From the NCBI GenBank assembly GCA_021155965.1, contig JAJNBJ010000028.1, forward strand, positions 1 through 48,996: a stretch of 48,996 bases of DNA, read 5' to 3'. Origin of the DNA: Flavipsychrobacter sp. GTDB taxonomy: Bacteria > Bacteroidota > Bacteroidia > Chitinophagales > Chitinophagaceae. The notes beneath the pieces were generated by a model. That model saw only the letters and a program-made list of their open reading frames with translations, had not been told where the DNA came from and did no database searches. How positions within the stretch are numbered: the stretch's first letter is position 1; each line of letters starts with the position of its first letter. Shown piece after piece: positions 26,034 to 35,020 of this stretch. Both the position numbers and the translations under genes were made by a program.

Positions 26034-28841
26034 ATGAGCAAACAATATTATGTTGAGAGCAAGCCGGCAGCAGGTGGCGTAATATCCGGTAATGGTATGA
26101 AGGCCGATGCAAAGGTTGCCTATGTGGATGACAAACCCTACGAAGTAAAAGAAGGGGAGACCATACTATCGCTCATCCGCCGCCATTTTGGCAAGGGGGC
26201 TGTGCCTACGCTTTGTGATGCGCCTAACTTGGAGCCATTTGGTTCCTGTCGCGTGTGCAGCGTGGATGTTGCGCTTTCTAAAGGTGGCCCTGTGAAAACA
26301 ATGGCATCCTGCCATACACCTGTTATACCGGGTTCATTCATATACCCGGAATCAGACCGCGTACAAAAGCTGCGCAAGAATATAATAGAGCTGGTGCTTA
26401 CTGATCACCCGCTTGACTGCCTTACCTGCGAAGTAAATAATAATTGCGAGCTACAAGAAGTAGCAGCAAGAGTAGGTATACGTGACGTACGCTACCCGGA
26501 AGGGAAAACACACCTGGATAAGAAGAAAGACCTGAGCCATGCTTACATGACCTCCGATTTCTCCAAGTGTATCAACTGTTTTCGTTGTGTGCGTGCGTGC
26601 GATGAGGTTCAGGGGCAGTTTGTATTGAGTATGGGGGGAAGGGGTTTCGATAGCCATATCATAAAAGGTATGGAGGTGAACTTTAAGGATTCTGATTGTG
26701 TGAGTTGCGGCGCTTGTGCGCAGGCGTGCCCCACATCAGCTATCTCTGATATTTTTGAATCCAAATCCATACAGGTTGATGAGAAAGTGCGTACCGTATG
26801 TACCTATTGCGGTGTGGGATGTAACCTGGAAGTGGCAGTTAAGGGTGGCAAAATAAAATCTATACAGGCCCCTTATGAAGCAGAGACGAACCAGGGTCAC
26901 ACCTGCCTGAAAGGACGCTTTGCCTTTGCGTTCTACAATCATAAGGACAGGCTGCGTACGCCGCTTATTAAGAAGAACGGTGAGTTTGTGGAAGCTACAT
27001 GGGAAGAAGCATATGACCACATAGCAACAAAACTGACCGAAATAAAAAATAAGTATGGCGGAGACGCTATAGCAGGTATATCCTCATCTCGTGGTACGAA
27101 TGAAGAGAATTACCTGATGCAGAAATTCATTCGTGCGGTAATGGGGACCAACAATATTGACTGTTGTGCCCGTGTATGTCACTCGCCAACGGCTATAGGC
27201 ATGCAGCGCAGCTTTGGTACGGGTGCTGCTACCAATTCTATAAAAGACATTAAACTTACAGATTGTATACTGGTAATAGGTGCTAATCCAACAGATGGCC
27301 ACCCGGTAACAGGTGCCAAGCTGAAACAATTTGCTATCAGTGGTAAAACATCCATAGTAATAGATCCCCGTCGCACAGAACTAGCTAAGTATGCTACTTA
27401 TCACCTGCAGCTCCGCCCCGGCACTAACATGGCTATCATGAATATGATGCTGTATTACATCATCAGCGAAGGATTGGAGGATAAGAACTTTATAGAAAAG
27501 CGTACGGAGGGCTACGAGGAATTCAAACAAGAAATACTTGGCCAGAACATAGATGAACTGGAAGCTATTTGTGGTGTTGATAAGAATCTTGTGCGCGAAG
27601 CTGCTATAGCTTATGCAAAAGCGCCGAATGCTATGGAGTTCCATGGCTTGGGGGTTACGGAGCATTCACAGGGTACGCATACCATTATGATGATATCCAG
27701 CCTGGCTATGATAACAGGCAATGTGGGCAGGCCGGGTGTAGGCGTTAATCCGTTACGCGGGCAGAACAATGTTCAGGGCTCTGCAGATATGGGTTGCCAG
27801 CCATACCAGGGTGCAGGATATTTTGAAGTATCAGATCCGGTATATCATAAAAAATATGAGGAGTTCTACAATGCCAAGCTGCCGAACTACAATGGGTTAA
27901 AAATACCCCAGATGTATGAGGCGGCACTGAATGATAAGCTGAAAGCCATGTGGGTGATTGGCGAGGATATGGCACAGACAGATCCTAATACACATCACGT
28001 AGTGAATGCATTGAGTAAACTGGAACTGTTTGTGGTGCAGGAGTTGTTTATGACAGAAACTGCAAAACTTGCGACTGTGATATTACCAGCTTCTTCGTTC
28101 CTTGAGAAGAGTGGTACATTCACTAATGGTGAAAGAAGAATACAGCGTGTAAACGCAGTGGTAGCACCTATAGAAGGAACTAAGAGCGATGGACAGGTGA
28201 TGGTGGACATTATGAACCGTATGGGTTACAAACAACCTGAGCTATATGATCCGGAGTGGGTGCTGGAAGAAATTTCACAGATAGTACCCTTCTTTGAAGG
28301 AGTGAAGTGGGACGAGCTGGGCGGCGATGGCAAGCAATGGCCGGTGAATAAAGAAGGCAAAGGCACGGACATATTGCATACAGAAACCTTTAAGCGTGGT
28401 AAGGGTAAGTTCATACACAACAACTATAAGAAGTCGAAAGAGCTTGTGGAAAACGAAAAGCAGTATCCATACATCATTACCACCAATCGTGAACTGGAGC
28501 ATTACAACTGCGGTGCTATGACACGCCGCACCAACAATGTGCTTATTGTAACTGATGATGTGCTTATGATAAATCCGGTAGATGCTGCTAAGCACCAGAT
28601 AGTGGATGGTGATATGGTATGTGTGGAATCTCCGCGAGGCAAAGTGGATGTAAAGGCTAAGATCACTGATGAGGTGAAGCCCGGTATCCTGAGCAGCACC
28701 TTCCATTTTCCTGAGGTGATGATGAACAACATTACCTCCAGCGTATCAGACTCTGAGGCTATGTGCCCCGAGTATAAAGTGGTGGCGTGTAACATCAGGA
28801 AGAGCAAGGGAGAATATAAGAAACCTAAAGCGACTGTATAA
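26034..28841 (+). CDS. Formate dehydrogenase alpha subunit (Mo-bis-MGD, cysteine type)
   Basis: Catalytic subunit oxidising formate to CO2, 935 residues. The NuoG-like N-terminus binds a [2Fe-2S] cluster (C61, C72, C75, C93), a His-Cys [4Fe-4S] (H125, C129, C132, C138) and two ferredoxin-type clusters (C179-C189, C222-C232). The molybdopterin domain starts with C256, C259, C263, C291. The active-site segment CCARVCHSPT has Cys382-His383, so no selenocysteine is used. A C-terminal molybdopterin-binding domain closes the protein (about 810-935). Electrons would pass to the FMN subunit and NAD+. A 25-residue N-terminal extension is unexplained. Nitrate reductases are excluded by the NuoG-like front. 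Confidence 0.9.
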   Translation: MSKQYYVESKPAAGGVISGNGMKADAKVAYVDDKPYEVKEGETILSLIRRHFGKGAVPTLCDAPNLEPFGSCRVCSVDVALSKGGPVKTMASCHTPVIPGSFIYPESDRVQKLRKNIIELVLTDHPLDCLTCEVNNNCELQEVAARVGIRDVRYPEGKTHLDKKKDLSHAYMTSDFSKCINCFRCVRACDEVQGQFVLSMGGRGFDSHIIKGMEVNFKDSDCVSCGACAQACPTSAISDIFESKSIQVDEKVRTVCTYCGVGCNLEVAVKGGKIKSIQAPYEAETNQGHTCLKGRFAFAFYNHKDRLRTPLIKKNGEFVEATWEEAYDHIATKLTEIKNKYGGDAIAGISSSRGTNEENYLMQKFIRAVMGTNNIDCCARVCHSPTAIGMQRSFGTGAATNSIKDIKLTDCILVIGANPTDGHPVTGAKLKQFAISGKTSIVIDPRRTELAKYATYHLQLRPGTNMAIMNMMLYYIISEGLEDKNFIEKRTEGYEEFKQEILGQNIDELEAICGVDKNLVREAAIAYAKAPNAMEFHGLGVTEHSQGTHTIMMISSLAMITGNVGRPGVGVNPLRGQNNVQGSADMGCQPYQGAGYFEVSDPVYHKKYEEFYNAKLPNYNGLKIPQMYEAALNDKLKAMWVIGEDMAQTDPNTHHVVNALSKLELFVVQELFMTETAKLATVILPASSFLEKSGTFTNGERRIQRVNAVVAPIEGTKSDGQVMVDIMNRMGYKQPELYDPEWVLEEISQIVPFFEGVKWDELGGDGKQWPVNKEGKGTDILHTETFKRGKGKFIHNNYKKSKELVENEKQYPYIITTNRELEHYNCGAMTRRTNNVLIVTDDVLMINPVDAAKHQIVDGDMVCVESPRGKVDVKAKITDEVKPGILSSTFHFPEVMMNNITSSVSDSEAMCPEYKVVACNIRKSKGEYKKPKATV

Positions 28842-28861
28842 TTTTTTTAAGGAAGTCAATT

Positions 28862-29296
28862 ATGAAAAATATCCTGCTCGTAGCATGCGTATTGCTGTCT
28901 GTGGTGTGTTATTCACAAGAAAGATACATTGGCCTTACTCGCGATTCTATTACAACCTTCCATGCAAAGTATTTTGACCAGGTGTATAGTAATGATACTG
29001 CATTGCTGGTAAAGCATAAGAACGGACTGGATTGGCGCTATTTCAGGTTTGAGCAGGGGGTATGTACGATCTGTGCCAAAGAGGTACTTTTTTATAACGA
29101 TTTCATCAACCTGGAGAAAAAACTAAAATCACAGAAGTTTAAGGATATGGGCGAAACTGTTTATGATTTCGCTGTATCGAAGGTGAAAGGCACGATATAC
29201 ACTAAAGGGAAAGAAAATTACATTCTGATGTACAAACCGATAAATCCCAATTTGTCTGCTACTACAAGGGCTGTTGTTTATTATAAGATGAAGTAG
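28862..29296 (+). CDS. Hypothetical secreted protein
   Basis: 144 residues with a signal peptide (1-18, ending CYSQ). The remainder has a CTIC pair and no known domain. A good ribosome site (AAGGAAG) precedes the ATG, and the gene starts 20 nt after the formate dehydrogenase gene, so it may belong to that transcript. It ends tail to tail with the next gene, with no gap. Function unknown. Confidence 0.6.
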   Translation: MKNILLVACVLLSVVCYSQERYIGLTRDSITTFHAKYFDQVYSNDTALLVKHKNGLDWRYFRFEQGVCTICAKEVLFYNDFINLEKKLKSQKFKDMGETVYDFAVSKVKGTIYTKGKENYILMYKPINPNLSATTRAVVYYKMK

Positions 29297-29764
29297 CTAG
29301 ATAACTCCAAACACCACCGTCAGCTGCAAGCTAATTGCAATAGCCAGACACGCCACCCACAAAAGATACCACTTTACTGAAACTCCACTACTACGCACGC
29401 TATGATAATATAACACCAGCATTGCGACTACAGCGGCTATAAGCGAAATAAGAAACCCATTGCCGGGCAACAGGTTTCTTATAGATGTTATACAAAAAGG
29501 AAGTAGAATACAGGAACCGATAAAACAGGTAAAGGCAATATTGCTAATAAACACCCACCGTTTTTCTTTCAGCAGGATGAACGCTGCAAATATTTGGATC
29601 GCCCACTTAGCACCTGCAATAGAGCAAGACAGCAGCATCTTGTCCTGGTCGAATTGATACAGGTTACTGCCACACTCAATAAAATACCACGTAATGACTG
29701 TAGATAAAAAGAAGTAAACTACAGCCTGTGCTATTTTGCGGGTATCATTGAGGGAGGTAGCCAT
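29297..29764 (-). CDS. Hypothetical integral membrane protein
   Basis: 155 residues with four to five hydrophobic segments (about 12-30, 45-65, 72-92, 105-120, 132-152). No family recognised. The start overlaps the stop of the AIM24-like gene by one base (TAATG), so it is translationally coupled to it. Confidence 0.6.
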   Translation of the reverse strand: MATSLNDTRKIAQAVVYFFLSTVITWYFIECGSNLYQFDQDKMLLSCSIAGAKWAIQIFAAFILLKEKRWVFISNIAFTCFIGSCILLPFCITSIRNLLPGNGFLISLIAAVVAMLVLYYHSVRSSGVSVKWYLLWVACLAIAISLQLTVVFGVI

Positions 29765-30555
29765 TACATTCCGTCGCCGTCAAACATATTGCCCAGCCCG
29801 CCAAGAATGCTGCCTTCTTCCTTACGGCCAAATGGACGGCCATAAGCCAATACCCTGCTCGCCAGCCTGCTTATAGGCAGCGTTTGCAACCATATTGTAC
29901 CCGGTCCCCGTAGTGTAGCAAAGAAAACGCCCTCGCCGCCGAATAGTGTATTCTTAATGCCGCCCACAAACTGGATATCATAATTGATGGTGTGGGTAAA
30001 ACCAACAATACAGCCCGTATCTACTTTCAGCAACTCACCTGGGCGCAGTTCTTTTTGCAGCACATGGCCGCCGGCATGTACGAACGCCATACCGTCGCCT
30101 TCCAGCTTTTCCATAATAAAGCCTTCACCGCCAAACAGGCCTGTACCTAATTTCTTTTGAAATTCAATGCCTACCGATACTCCTTTTGCAGCACAAAGGA
30201 AAGCATCTTTCTGGCAGGTGACCCGGCCACCCAAACGCAAAAGGTCAAGTGGTATGATCTTGCCGGGATAAGGTGATGCAAATGATACACATTTTTTGCC
30301 TGTGCCCACATTGGTGTACGCGGTCATGAACAAATTCTCACCCACCAGCATACGTTTGCCTGCAGAAAAAAGTTTGTTCAGTAATCCGCCCTGCTGTTGG
30401 CTGCCATCACCAAAGATGGTTTCCATCTGTATGCCGTCTTCCATCATCATAAAGCTGCCCGGCTCTGCTACTGCTGTTTCGTTGGGGTCAAGCTCTATTT
30501 CCACATACTGCATTTCCTCGCCTATAATGCGGTAGTCTATTTCGTGATTTTGCAT
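29764..30555 (-). CDS. TIGR00266 / AIM24 family protein
   Basis: 263 residues of the AIM24-like beta-rich fold: [20 protein letters not shown] near the start, repeated glycine-rich [26 protein letters not shown] and [23 protein letters not shown]. The family is widespread and its molecular role is unclear. The C-terminus is Gly-rich ([12 protein letters not shown]). It leads a two-gene unit with a small membrane protein. Confidence 0.85.
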   Translation of the reverse strand: MQNHEIDYRIIGEEMQYVEIELDPNETAVAEPGSFMMMEDGIQMETIFGDGSQQQGGLLNKLFSAGKRMLVGENLFMTAYTNVGTGKKCVSFASPYPGKIIPLDLLRLGGRVTCQKDAFLCAAKGVSVGIEFQKKLGTGLFGGEGFIMEKLEGDGMAFVHAGGHVLQKELRPGELLKVDTGCIVGFTHTINYDIQFVGGIKNTLFGGEGVFFATLRGPGTIWLQTLPISRLASRVLAYGRPFGRKEEGSILGGLGNMFDGDGM

Positions 30556-30601
30556 CGTTGTAATTTTTGCATAAAATTAGATGCAATTTGTATTTGCTAG
30601 G

Positions 30602-30622
30602 GAGTTCTCTTTAAAAGAACTC
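30602..30622. repeat. Inverted repeat upstream of moaA
   Basis: GAGTTCT (30602-30608) pairs with AGAACTC (30616-30622) over a 7-nt loop in the 188-bp gap between the divergent AIM24 and moaA genes. It could be an operator or a leader hairpin; it does not resemble the known Moco riboswitch. Confidence 0.35.
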
Positions 30623-30743
30623 TCTTAATTTTCTCTTAATATTTCATTTGGCAGCTGTACATGGCTAATCGCATTAGTTTTTATTATAAGCAAAACGTAC
30701 CCTTTCCAATAAAAATGAACGACCTTTATGATAAATTCCTTTA

Positions 30744-31718
30744 GTGCTGAGAGATAATCATGGAAGGGTGGTGAACTACCTGCGCCTGGCTGTTACAGAC
30801 AGGTGCAACCTGCGGTGTTTTTACTGTATGCCCGAGGAGGGGATAGACTGGCTATCGCGTAAGGAACTGATGACCTATGAGGAGATGCTGCGTATTTGTT
30901 CACTGCTGGTGAATATGGGTATAGAGAAAATACGCATTACTGGCGGAGAACCTTTTGTGCGCAAGGGCATTATGCCTTTCCTTTCCAGTCTTTCAAAATT
31001 GAGTGGTTTAAAAGAGTTGACCATCACTACAAATGGTGTATTGACTGCACCGCTTGTTCCGGAGCTAAAAAAGTTGGGCATCAGATCAGTAAACCTAAGC
31101 CTTGATACGTTAGACCGTGATCGCTTTTTCGCTATCACACGCCGCGATGAAATGCCCGCGGTAATGCAAACAATGGAGCAGCTATTACATCATGGTCTTG
31201 AAGTAAAAGTAAATGCTGTTGTAATGGATGGCAGGAACACACAGGATATAGTACCATTAGTGCAGCTCACCAGGGATTTGCCTGTAAGTGTGCGTTTTAT
31301 TGAAGAGATGCCCTTTAATGGGGGTGATATGCATTACACATCATTAAAATGGGACCATATAAAAATACTGGAAACTATGAGGGAACATTTTCCGGGAATT
31401 CAGAAAATGCAAGATCCTGCATACTCTACATCTTACAATTACCATATTCCCGGTCATAAAGGCAGTGTAGGTATTATAGCTGCCTATACCCGCTCATTTT
31501 GCGGCACCTGCAACCGCATACGGATAACGCCGCAGGGTATGCTTAAAACCTGCCTGTACGATAATGGCGTGCTGAATATTAAAGATCTCGTTCGCGATGG
31601 CATGAATGATGAAGAAGTTGGAGCAAACCTGCTAAAAGCTATAGACAGCCGGGCAAAAGACGGTTGGCAGGCGGAAAAGAACAAAATTCACGAATCAATG
31701 GCTGCAATAGGTGGGTAG
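30744..31718 (+). CDS. moaA: GTP 3',8-cyclase MoaA
   Basis: Radical SAM enzyme for the first step of molybdenum cofactor synthesis. The N-terminal cluster site DRCNLRCFYC (C21, C25, C28) follows LRLAVTDR. GGEPFVRKG and the C-terminal [4Fe-4S] set SFCGTCNRIRITPQGMLKTC are present, and the protein ends in the conserved Gly-Gly. The start is a GTG at the family's normal N-terminus. First gene of the cofactor cluster; its stop is 2 nt from an inverted repeat that frames a GxxExxY gene. Confidence 0.93.
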   Translation: MLRDNHGRVVNYLRLAVTDRCNLRCFYCMPEEGIDWLSRKELMTYEEMLRICSLLVNMGIEKIRITGGEPFVRKGIMPFLSSLSKLSGLKELTITTNGVLTAPLVPELKKLGIRSVNLSLDTLDRDRFFAITRRDEMPAVMQTMEQLLHHGLEVKVNAVVMDGRNTQDIVPLVQLTRDLPVSVRFIEEMPFNGGDMHYTSLKWDHIKILETMREHFPGIQKMQDPAYSTSYNYHIPGHKGSVGIIAAYTRSFCGTCNRIRITPQGMLKTCLYDNGVLNIKDLVRDGMNDEEVGANLLKAIDSRAKDGWQAEKNKIHESMAAIGG

Positions 31719-31720
31719 CT

Positions 31721-31762
31721 GTCTGAACTAGGATTTATTGGATTTGAAGATTTTAGGATACA
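31721..31762. repeat. Left inverted repeat of the GxxExxY unit
   Basis: Begins GTCTGAACTAGGATTTAT (31721-31738), which is perfectly complementary to 32231-32248. Similarity continues, imperfectly, for about 20 bp inward with a GGATTT/GATTTT rhythm. It starts 2 nt after the moaA stop codon. Confidence 0.75.
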
Positions 31763-31774
31763 CGAGTAAAAAGA

Positions 31775-32167
31775 TCAGTGCTGAGTTTTTGTATCTGGAT
31801 GTTTAGTATTGTAAATGCGCTTGTATTCAAGACTTGGTGATCCAAAATTAAGCAGCAAACCTACGGGTAAATTATAAGCTTCAAGATAATTTCTGCATTG
31901 GTTAATATTAATATCATTCAATTCAATGATTGCTTTTATTTCTACCATAATTTTGTTTTCAACAAAGAAATCTACCCTTCGTGTACCTATGTCGATGCCT
32001 TCATAAAGGATTGTCATTTCTAATTCTCTGCTAAAATTCAATCCTTGTTTTTGCATCTCAATAGCCAACCCTCTTTGGTATATCACCTCTTGAAATCCGT
32101 TGCCCAATACTCTGTGGACTTTCATAGCACAACCAATGATTTTATGAGTAATTTCGTTATAGAGCAT
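31775..32167 (-). CDS. GxxExxY protein (PD-(D/E)XK nuclease-like)
   Basis: 130-residue member of the GxxExxY family, related to PD-(D/E)XK nucleases. The name motif is G24-F-Q-E27-V-I-Y30; the putative nuclease core is D66 and E76-I-K78 (RRVDFF, MVEIKA); the C-terminal QCRNYLEAYNLPVGLLLNFG is typical. The ATG at 32167 gives the family start MLYNEITHKIIG; a GTG at 32209 is longer and less likely. It lies antisense between moaA and moeA, within inverted repeats. DNA cleavage is inferred from the fold only. Confidence 0.85.
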   Translation of the reverse strand: MLYNEITHKIIGCAMKVHRVLGNGFQEVIYQRGLAIEMQKQGLNFSRELEMTILYEGIDIGTRRVDFFVENKIMVEIKAIIELNDININQCRNYLEAYNLPVGLLLNFGSPSLEYKRIYNTKHPDTKTQH

Positions 32168-32207
32168 GGCTTTTTTAGGTAAATTTACAGATTGGTTTAA
32201 TACTCGC

Positions 32208-32248
32208 ACATCTTATAATCATGAAATCCTATAAATCCTAGTTCAGAC
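32208..32248. repeat. Right inverted repeat of the GxxExxY unit
   Basis: ATAAATCCTAGTTCAGAC (32231-32248) is the exact reverse complement of 31721-31738. It ends one base before the ATG of moeA, so the unit fills nearly the whole gap between moaA and moeA. Confidence 0.75.
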
Positions 32249-32249
32249 A

Positions 32250-33476
32250 ATGATAACCGTAGAAGAAGCAGAGCATATAATCCTCAACGAAATTCGCAAT
32301 TATGATTGCGAAGATGTCCCTTTCGATCATGCTTTAGGCAGAATATTAGCAGAAAATATTGTTGCAGACAGAGACCTGCCACCATGTAACCGTGTTGCAA
32401 TGGATGGTATTGCTATTCGTTATTCTGCATTTGAAAACGGATTGCGCACATTTAAAATTAAAGGAGTACAGGCTGCAGGTGATGCACCCCTGGATATCGC
32501 AGCGCATGATGAATGCATAGAAATAATGACCGGCGCGGCTCTGCCGGATAGTGTAGATACTGTAGTTAGGTACGAAGATGTAACTATTGACAATGGTATC
32601 GCGATACTTAATGTTGAAACAATAAGAAAGGGGCAAAATATTCATACAAAGGGAAAAGACAAAAAGAGTGGAGAGGTGGTAGTAGCAGCGGGAACATTGA
32701 TAGATGCTACTGTTATCAGCATGGCAGCATCCGTTGGAGTGTCTCTGCTACCCCTGAAAAAATTGCCGCGTGTGGTAATTATTACTACGGGTGATGAGCT
32801 GGTTGATACTAATGCGCAACCATTGTCACACCAAATTAGAAGCTCCAATAACTATACTATAGAAGCGGTATTGCAACAATATGGGTTAGACCCTGAAATG
32901 CTGCACATAGCTGATGATATACAAGCAACAAAAGAGAAAATTAAAAACTGCTTGCTGCAATATGATGTGATCATATTATGCGGCGGCATCTCTATGGGCA
33001 AGTTTGATTACGTGCCGCAGGTGCTGGAAGAATTAGGCGTTAACAAACTTTTCCACAGAGTAAAGCAACGCCCCGGCAAGCCTTTCTGGTTTGGTAAGCA
33101 CAGTAACAGTGTATTGGTATTTGCTTTTCCCGGTAATCCGGTATCTGCGTTCATGTGCCTGCATAGGTATTTTATTCCATGGCTAAGAAGCTGCTTAACA
33201 CCTCCCTCTCCTTTTGGAGACGGCCGGGGTGAGGTCTTTTTTGCTGTTTTGGATCAGGACGTTACGTTCAATCCCCAACTGCAATACTTCATGCAGGTAA
33301 AAGTGAGTATAAGTGAAAAGGGCCAATTAGTTGCAATACCCCAGGAAGGCAATGGCTCCGGTGATTACGCAAATCTTATTGACTCAAACGCCTTCATGGA
33401 ATTGCCGCTGGAAAAAAGTAATTTTAAGAAAGGCGAGGTGTATAGGATATGGCCGTTTAAACAAATACTAGCATGA
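32250..33476 (+). CDS. moeA: Molybdopterin molybdotransferase MoeA
   Basis: Inserts molybdate into adenylylated molybdopterin. 408 residues: FDHALGRILAENI, DRDLPPCNRVAMDG, the MoCF-like domain with ITTGDELVD and CGGISMGKFDYVP, then FPGNPVSAFMC and a C-terminal beta domain. Between FIPWLRSCL and FAVLDQDVTF sits TPPSPFGDGRGEVF, encoded by a palindromic repeat of intergenic type, so a linker appears to have been enlarged in frame. The stop overlaps the start of moaC by 4 nt. Confidence 0.92.
   Translation: MITVEEAEHIILNEIRNYDCEDVPFDHALGRILAENIVADRDLPPCNRVAMDGIAIRYSAFENGLRTFKIKGVQAAGDAPLDIAAHDECIEIMTGAALPDSVDTVVRYEDVTIDNGIAILNVETIRKGQNIHTKGKDKKSGEVVVAAGTLIDATVISMAASVGVSLLPLKKLPRVVIITTGDELVDTNAQPLSHQIRSSNNYTIEAVLQQYGLDPEMLHIADDIQATKEKIKNCLLQYDVIILCGGISMGKFDYVPQVLEELGVNKLFHRVKQRPGKPFWFGKHSNSVLVFAFPGNPVSAFMCLHRYFIPWLRSCLTPPSPFGDGRGEVFFAVLDQDVTFNPQLQYFMQVKVSISEKGQLVAIPQEGNGSGDYANLIDSNAFMELPLEKSNFKKGEVYRIWPFKQILA
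33199..33237 (+). repeat. Palindromic intergenic-type repeat inside moeA
   Basis: The stretch with CCCTCTCCTTTTGGAGA and then CGGCCGGGGTGAGG resembles the CTCC...GGAG-GGCCGGGGTGAGG repeats commonly seen between genes in this phylum. Here it is read in frame as about 13 residues between the two last MoeA domains. Identification rests on memory of such repeats. Confidence 0.55.
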
Positions 33477-33952
33477 GCAATTTCACCCACATAAACGAAA
33501 ATGGCCAACCGGCAATGGTTGATGTAAGCGCAAAACAGGTATCGCACAGGGTTGCGGTAGCAAGAAGTATTGTATCTATGCCGCCTGAAGTGATAGCACA
33601 CTTTACCGATGGTGATATAAAGAGCAAAAAAGGCTCTGTTTTTCAGACGGCCATTATTGCAGGTATAATAGGTGCTAAGAAAACGGGTGAACTGATACCG
33701 CTTTGCCATCCATTGGGACTAGATAATTGTAAAGTGGATATTCACATCAACGAACAAAATGAAGTGGTGATAGACTGCACAGCCAGTATCACAGCTAAAA
33801 CCGGTATTGAGCTGGAAGCATTGGTTGGCGCTACTGTTGCTGCGCTAACTGTGTATGATATGTGCAAGGCACTTAGTCACGATATAGTAATAAAGGAAAC
33901 CAAGCTGATGGAAAAAACAGGAGGTAAGCGTGACTTTAAACGGGAGCAATGA
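33473..33952 (+). CDS. moaC: Cyclic pyranopterin monophosphate synthase MoaC
   Basis: Second enzyme of cofactor synthesis, acting with MoaA to make cPMP. 159 residues: MVDVSAKQVSHRVAVA, GAKKTGELIPLCHPL, GIELEALVGATVAALTVYDMCKA and the C-terminal KTGGKRDF are all present. Overlaps moeA by 4 nt (ATGA) and mobA by 23 nt, so the three are translated together. Confidence 0.95.
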   Translation: MSNFTHINENGQPAMVDVSAKQVSHRVAVARSIVSMPPEVIAHFTDGDIKSKKGSVFQTAIIAGIIGAKKTGELIPLCHPLGLDNCKVDIHINEQNEVVIDCTASITAKTGIELEALVGATVAALTVYDMCKALSHDIVIKETKLMEKTGGKRDFKREQ

Positions 33953-34547
33953 TAATCCTGCATTATACGGTTTAGTGCTTGCAGGAGGTAAGAGTGTGCG
34001 CATGGGCCACGACAAAAGCATCATGCAATGGCATGGTAAAGAACAGCGTTATTACATGGTTGATCTGCTGGCTAGTGTGTGTGAAAGTGTTTTTATTTCC
34101 TGCCGTGCAGAGCAGCAGAATGAAATAGATAGTAAATACAAAACGCTTATTGACAACTATCAGGGCGCTGGCCCGCTAATAGGCATTCTCTCTGCATTTA
34201 AGGCTTATCCAAATGTTGCCTGGTTGGTCGCCGCCTGCGATCTGCCATTGCTTGATCTGGCAGCATTGCAATATTTGATACAGAACAGGGATACCTCAGC
34301 AATCGCCACCACATTCCAAAGCCCGCACGATGGTCTCCCTGAACCATTGATCACCATTTGGGAACCATCCAGTTTTGAGCGATTGCAGGCGCATATAACA
34401 GATGGCTACACCTGTCCACGAAAAGCCCTGATAAGAAATGAAGCCAATGTAAAAATGCTCACCGCGCCAAACCCCGAGGCATTGATCAATGCCAACACTC
34501 CAGAAGATGCACAAAGGGTAAATGAAATACTTGGTACGAATACATAA
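33930..34547 (+). CDS. mobA: Molybdenum cofactor guanylyltransferase MobA
   Basis: Attaches GMP to molybdopterin, producing the MGD form used by formate dehydrogenase. 205 residues: nucleotide-binding LVLAGGKSVRMGHDKS, GPLIGILSAF, VAACDLPLLD and the late NANTPED signature. The start is a GTG overlapping moaC by 23 nt; no in-frame ATG lies close. Last gene of the plus-strand cofactor run. Confidence 0.88.
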   Translation: MTLNGSNDNPALYGLVLAGGKSVRMGHDKSIMQWHGKEQRYYMVDLLASVCESVFISCRAEQQNEIDSKYKTLIDNYQGAGPLIGILSAFKAYPNVAWLVAACDLPLLDLAALQYLIQNRDTSAIATTFQSPHDGLPEPLITIWEPSSFERLQAHITDGYTCPRKALIRNEANVKMLTAPNPEALINANTPEDAQRVNEILGTNT

Positions 34548-34552
34548 CATGG

Positions 34553-34577
34553 GGAAGCCCCTTTAGGGGTTTGGGGT
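34553..34577 (+). repeat. 25-bp GGAAGCCCC repeat, copy 1
   Basis: A GC-rich element with the palindromic core CCCCTTTAGGGG between the convergent mobA and moaE genes. An identical 25-bp copy lies in inverse orientation at 46627-46651. It may also act as a terminator for both genes. Confidence 0.75.
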
Positions 34578-34587
34578 GAGATTGGGT

Positions 34588-35007
34588 TTACGGGTGTGCA
34601 GCCACCCAAACCTCACCATCTTCAAACACCTCCTTCTTCCAGATTGGAACAGTTTGTTTCAATGTATCTATTGCATAACGACAAGCTTCGAAAGCCGCAG
34701 CCCTGTGTGCAGCTGACACCGCAATGATCACGGGTATTTCACCAATATTCAATGATCCGGTACGGTGATGGATGAGAATCTTATGCACCGGCCATTTGTT
34801 TATAGCCGCCTCTGCTATCTTCTTCATCTCGCTTATCGCCATTGGCTCATATGCTTCAAACTCCAGGTGTACCACCTTTTTTCCCTTAGTGGCATTGCGC
34901 ACCGTGCCAATGAATACATCTATACCACCACTTTCGGGAGATAGCACCCAATCAATGCAGGATTGAACATTTAATGGAGCTGCAGATATATGTATGTTAG
35001 TATTCAC
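34588..35007 (-). CDS. moaE: Molybdopterin synthase catalytic subunit MoaE
   Basis: Large subunit that transfers sulfur from MoaD thiocarboxylate to cPMP. 139 residues: GGIDVFIGTVRNATKGKKV, LEFEAYEPMA, HHRTGSLNIGEI, AVSAAHRAAAFEACRYAID and the active-site lysines of VPIWKKEVFEDG are visible. 13 nt downstream of moaD. Confidence 0.94.
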   Translation of the reverse strand: MNTNIHISAAPLNVQSCIDWVLSPESGGIDVFIGTVRNATKGKKVVHLEFEAYEPMAISEMKKIAEAAINKWPVHKILIHHRTGSLNIGEIPVIIAVSAAHRAAAFEACRYAIDTLKQTVPIWKKEVFEDGEVWVAAHP

Positions 35008-35020
35008 GTACCCTTTTTAT

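Noticed and set aside
26034..28841. Selenocysteine in the formate dehydrogenase
   Set aside because: The catalytic position is an ordinary Cys codon (Cys382), and the frame has no internal TGA.
30556..30743. Molybdenum cofactor riboswitch before moaA
   Set aside because: The gap holds only one simple 7-bp hairpin and nothing like the conserved Moco riboswitch core.
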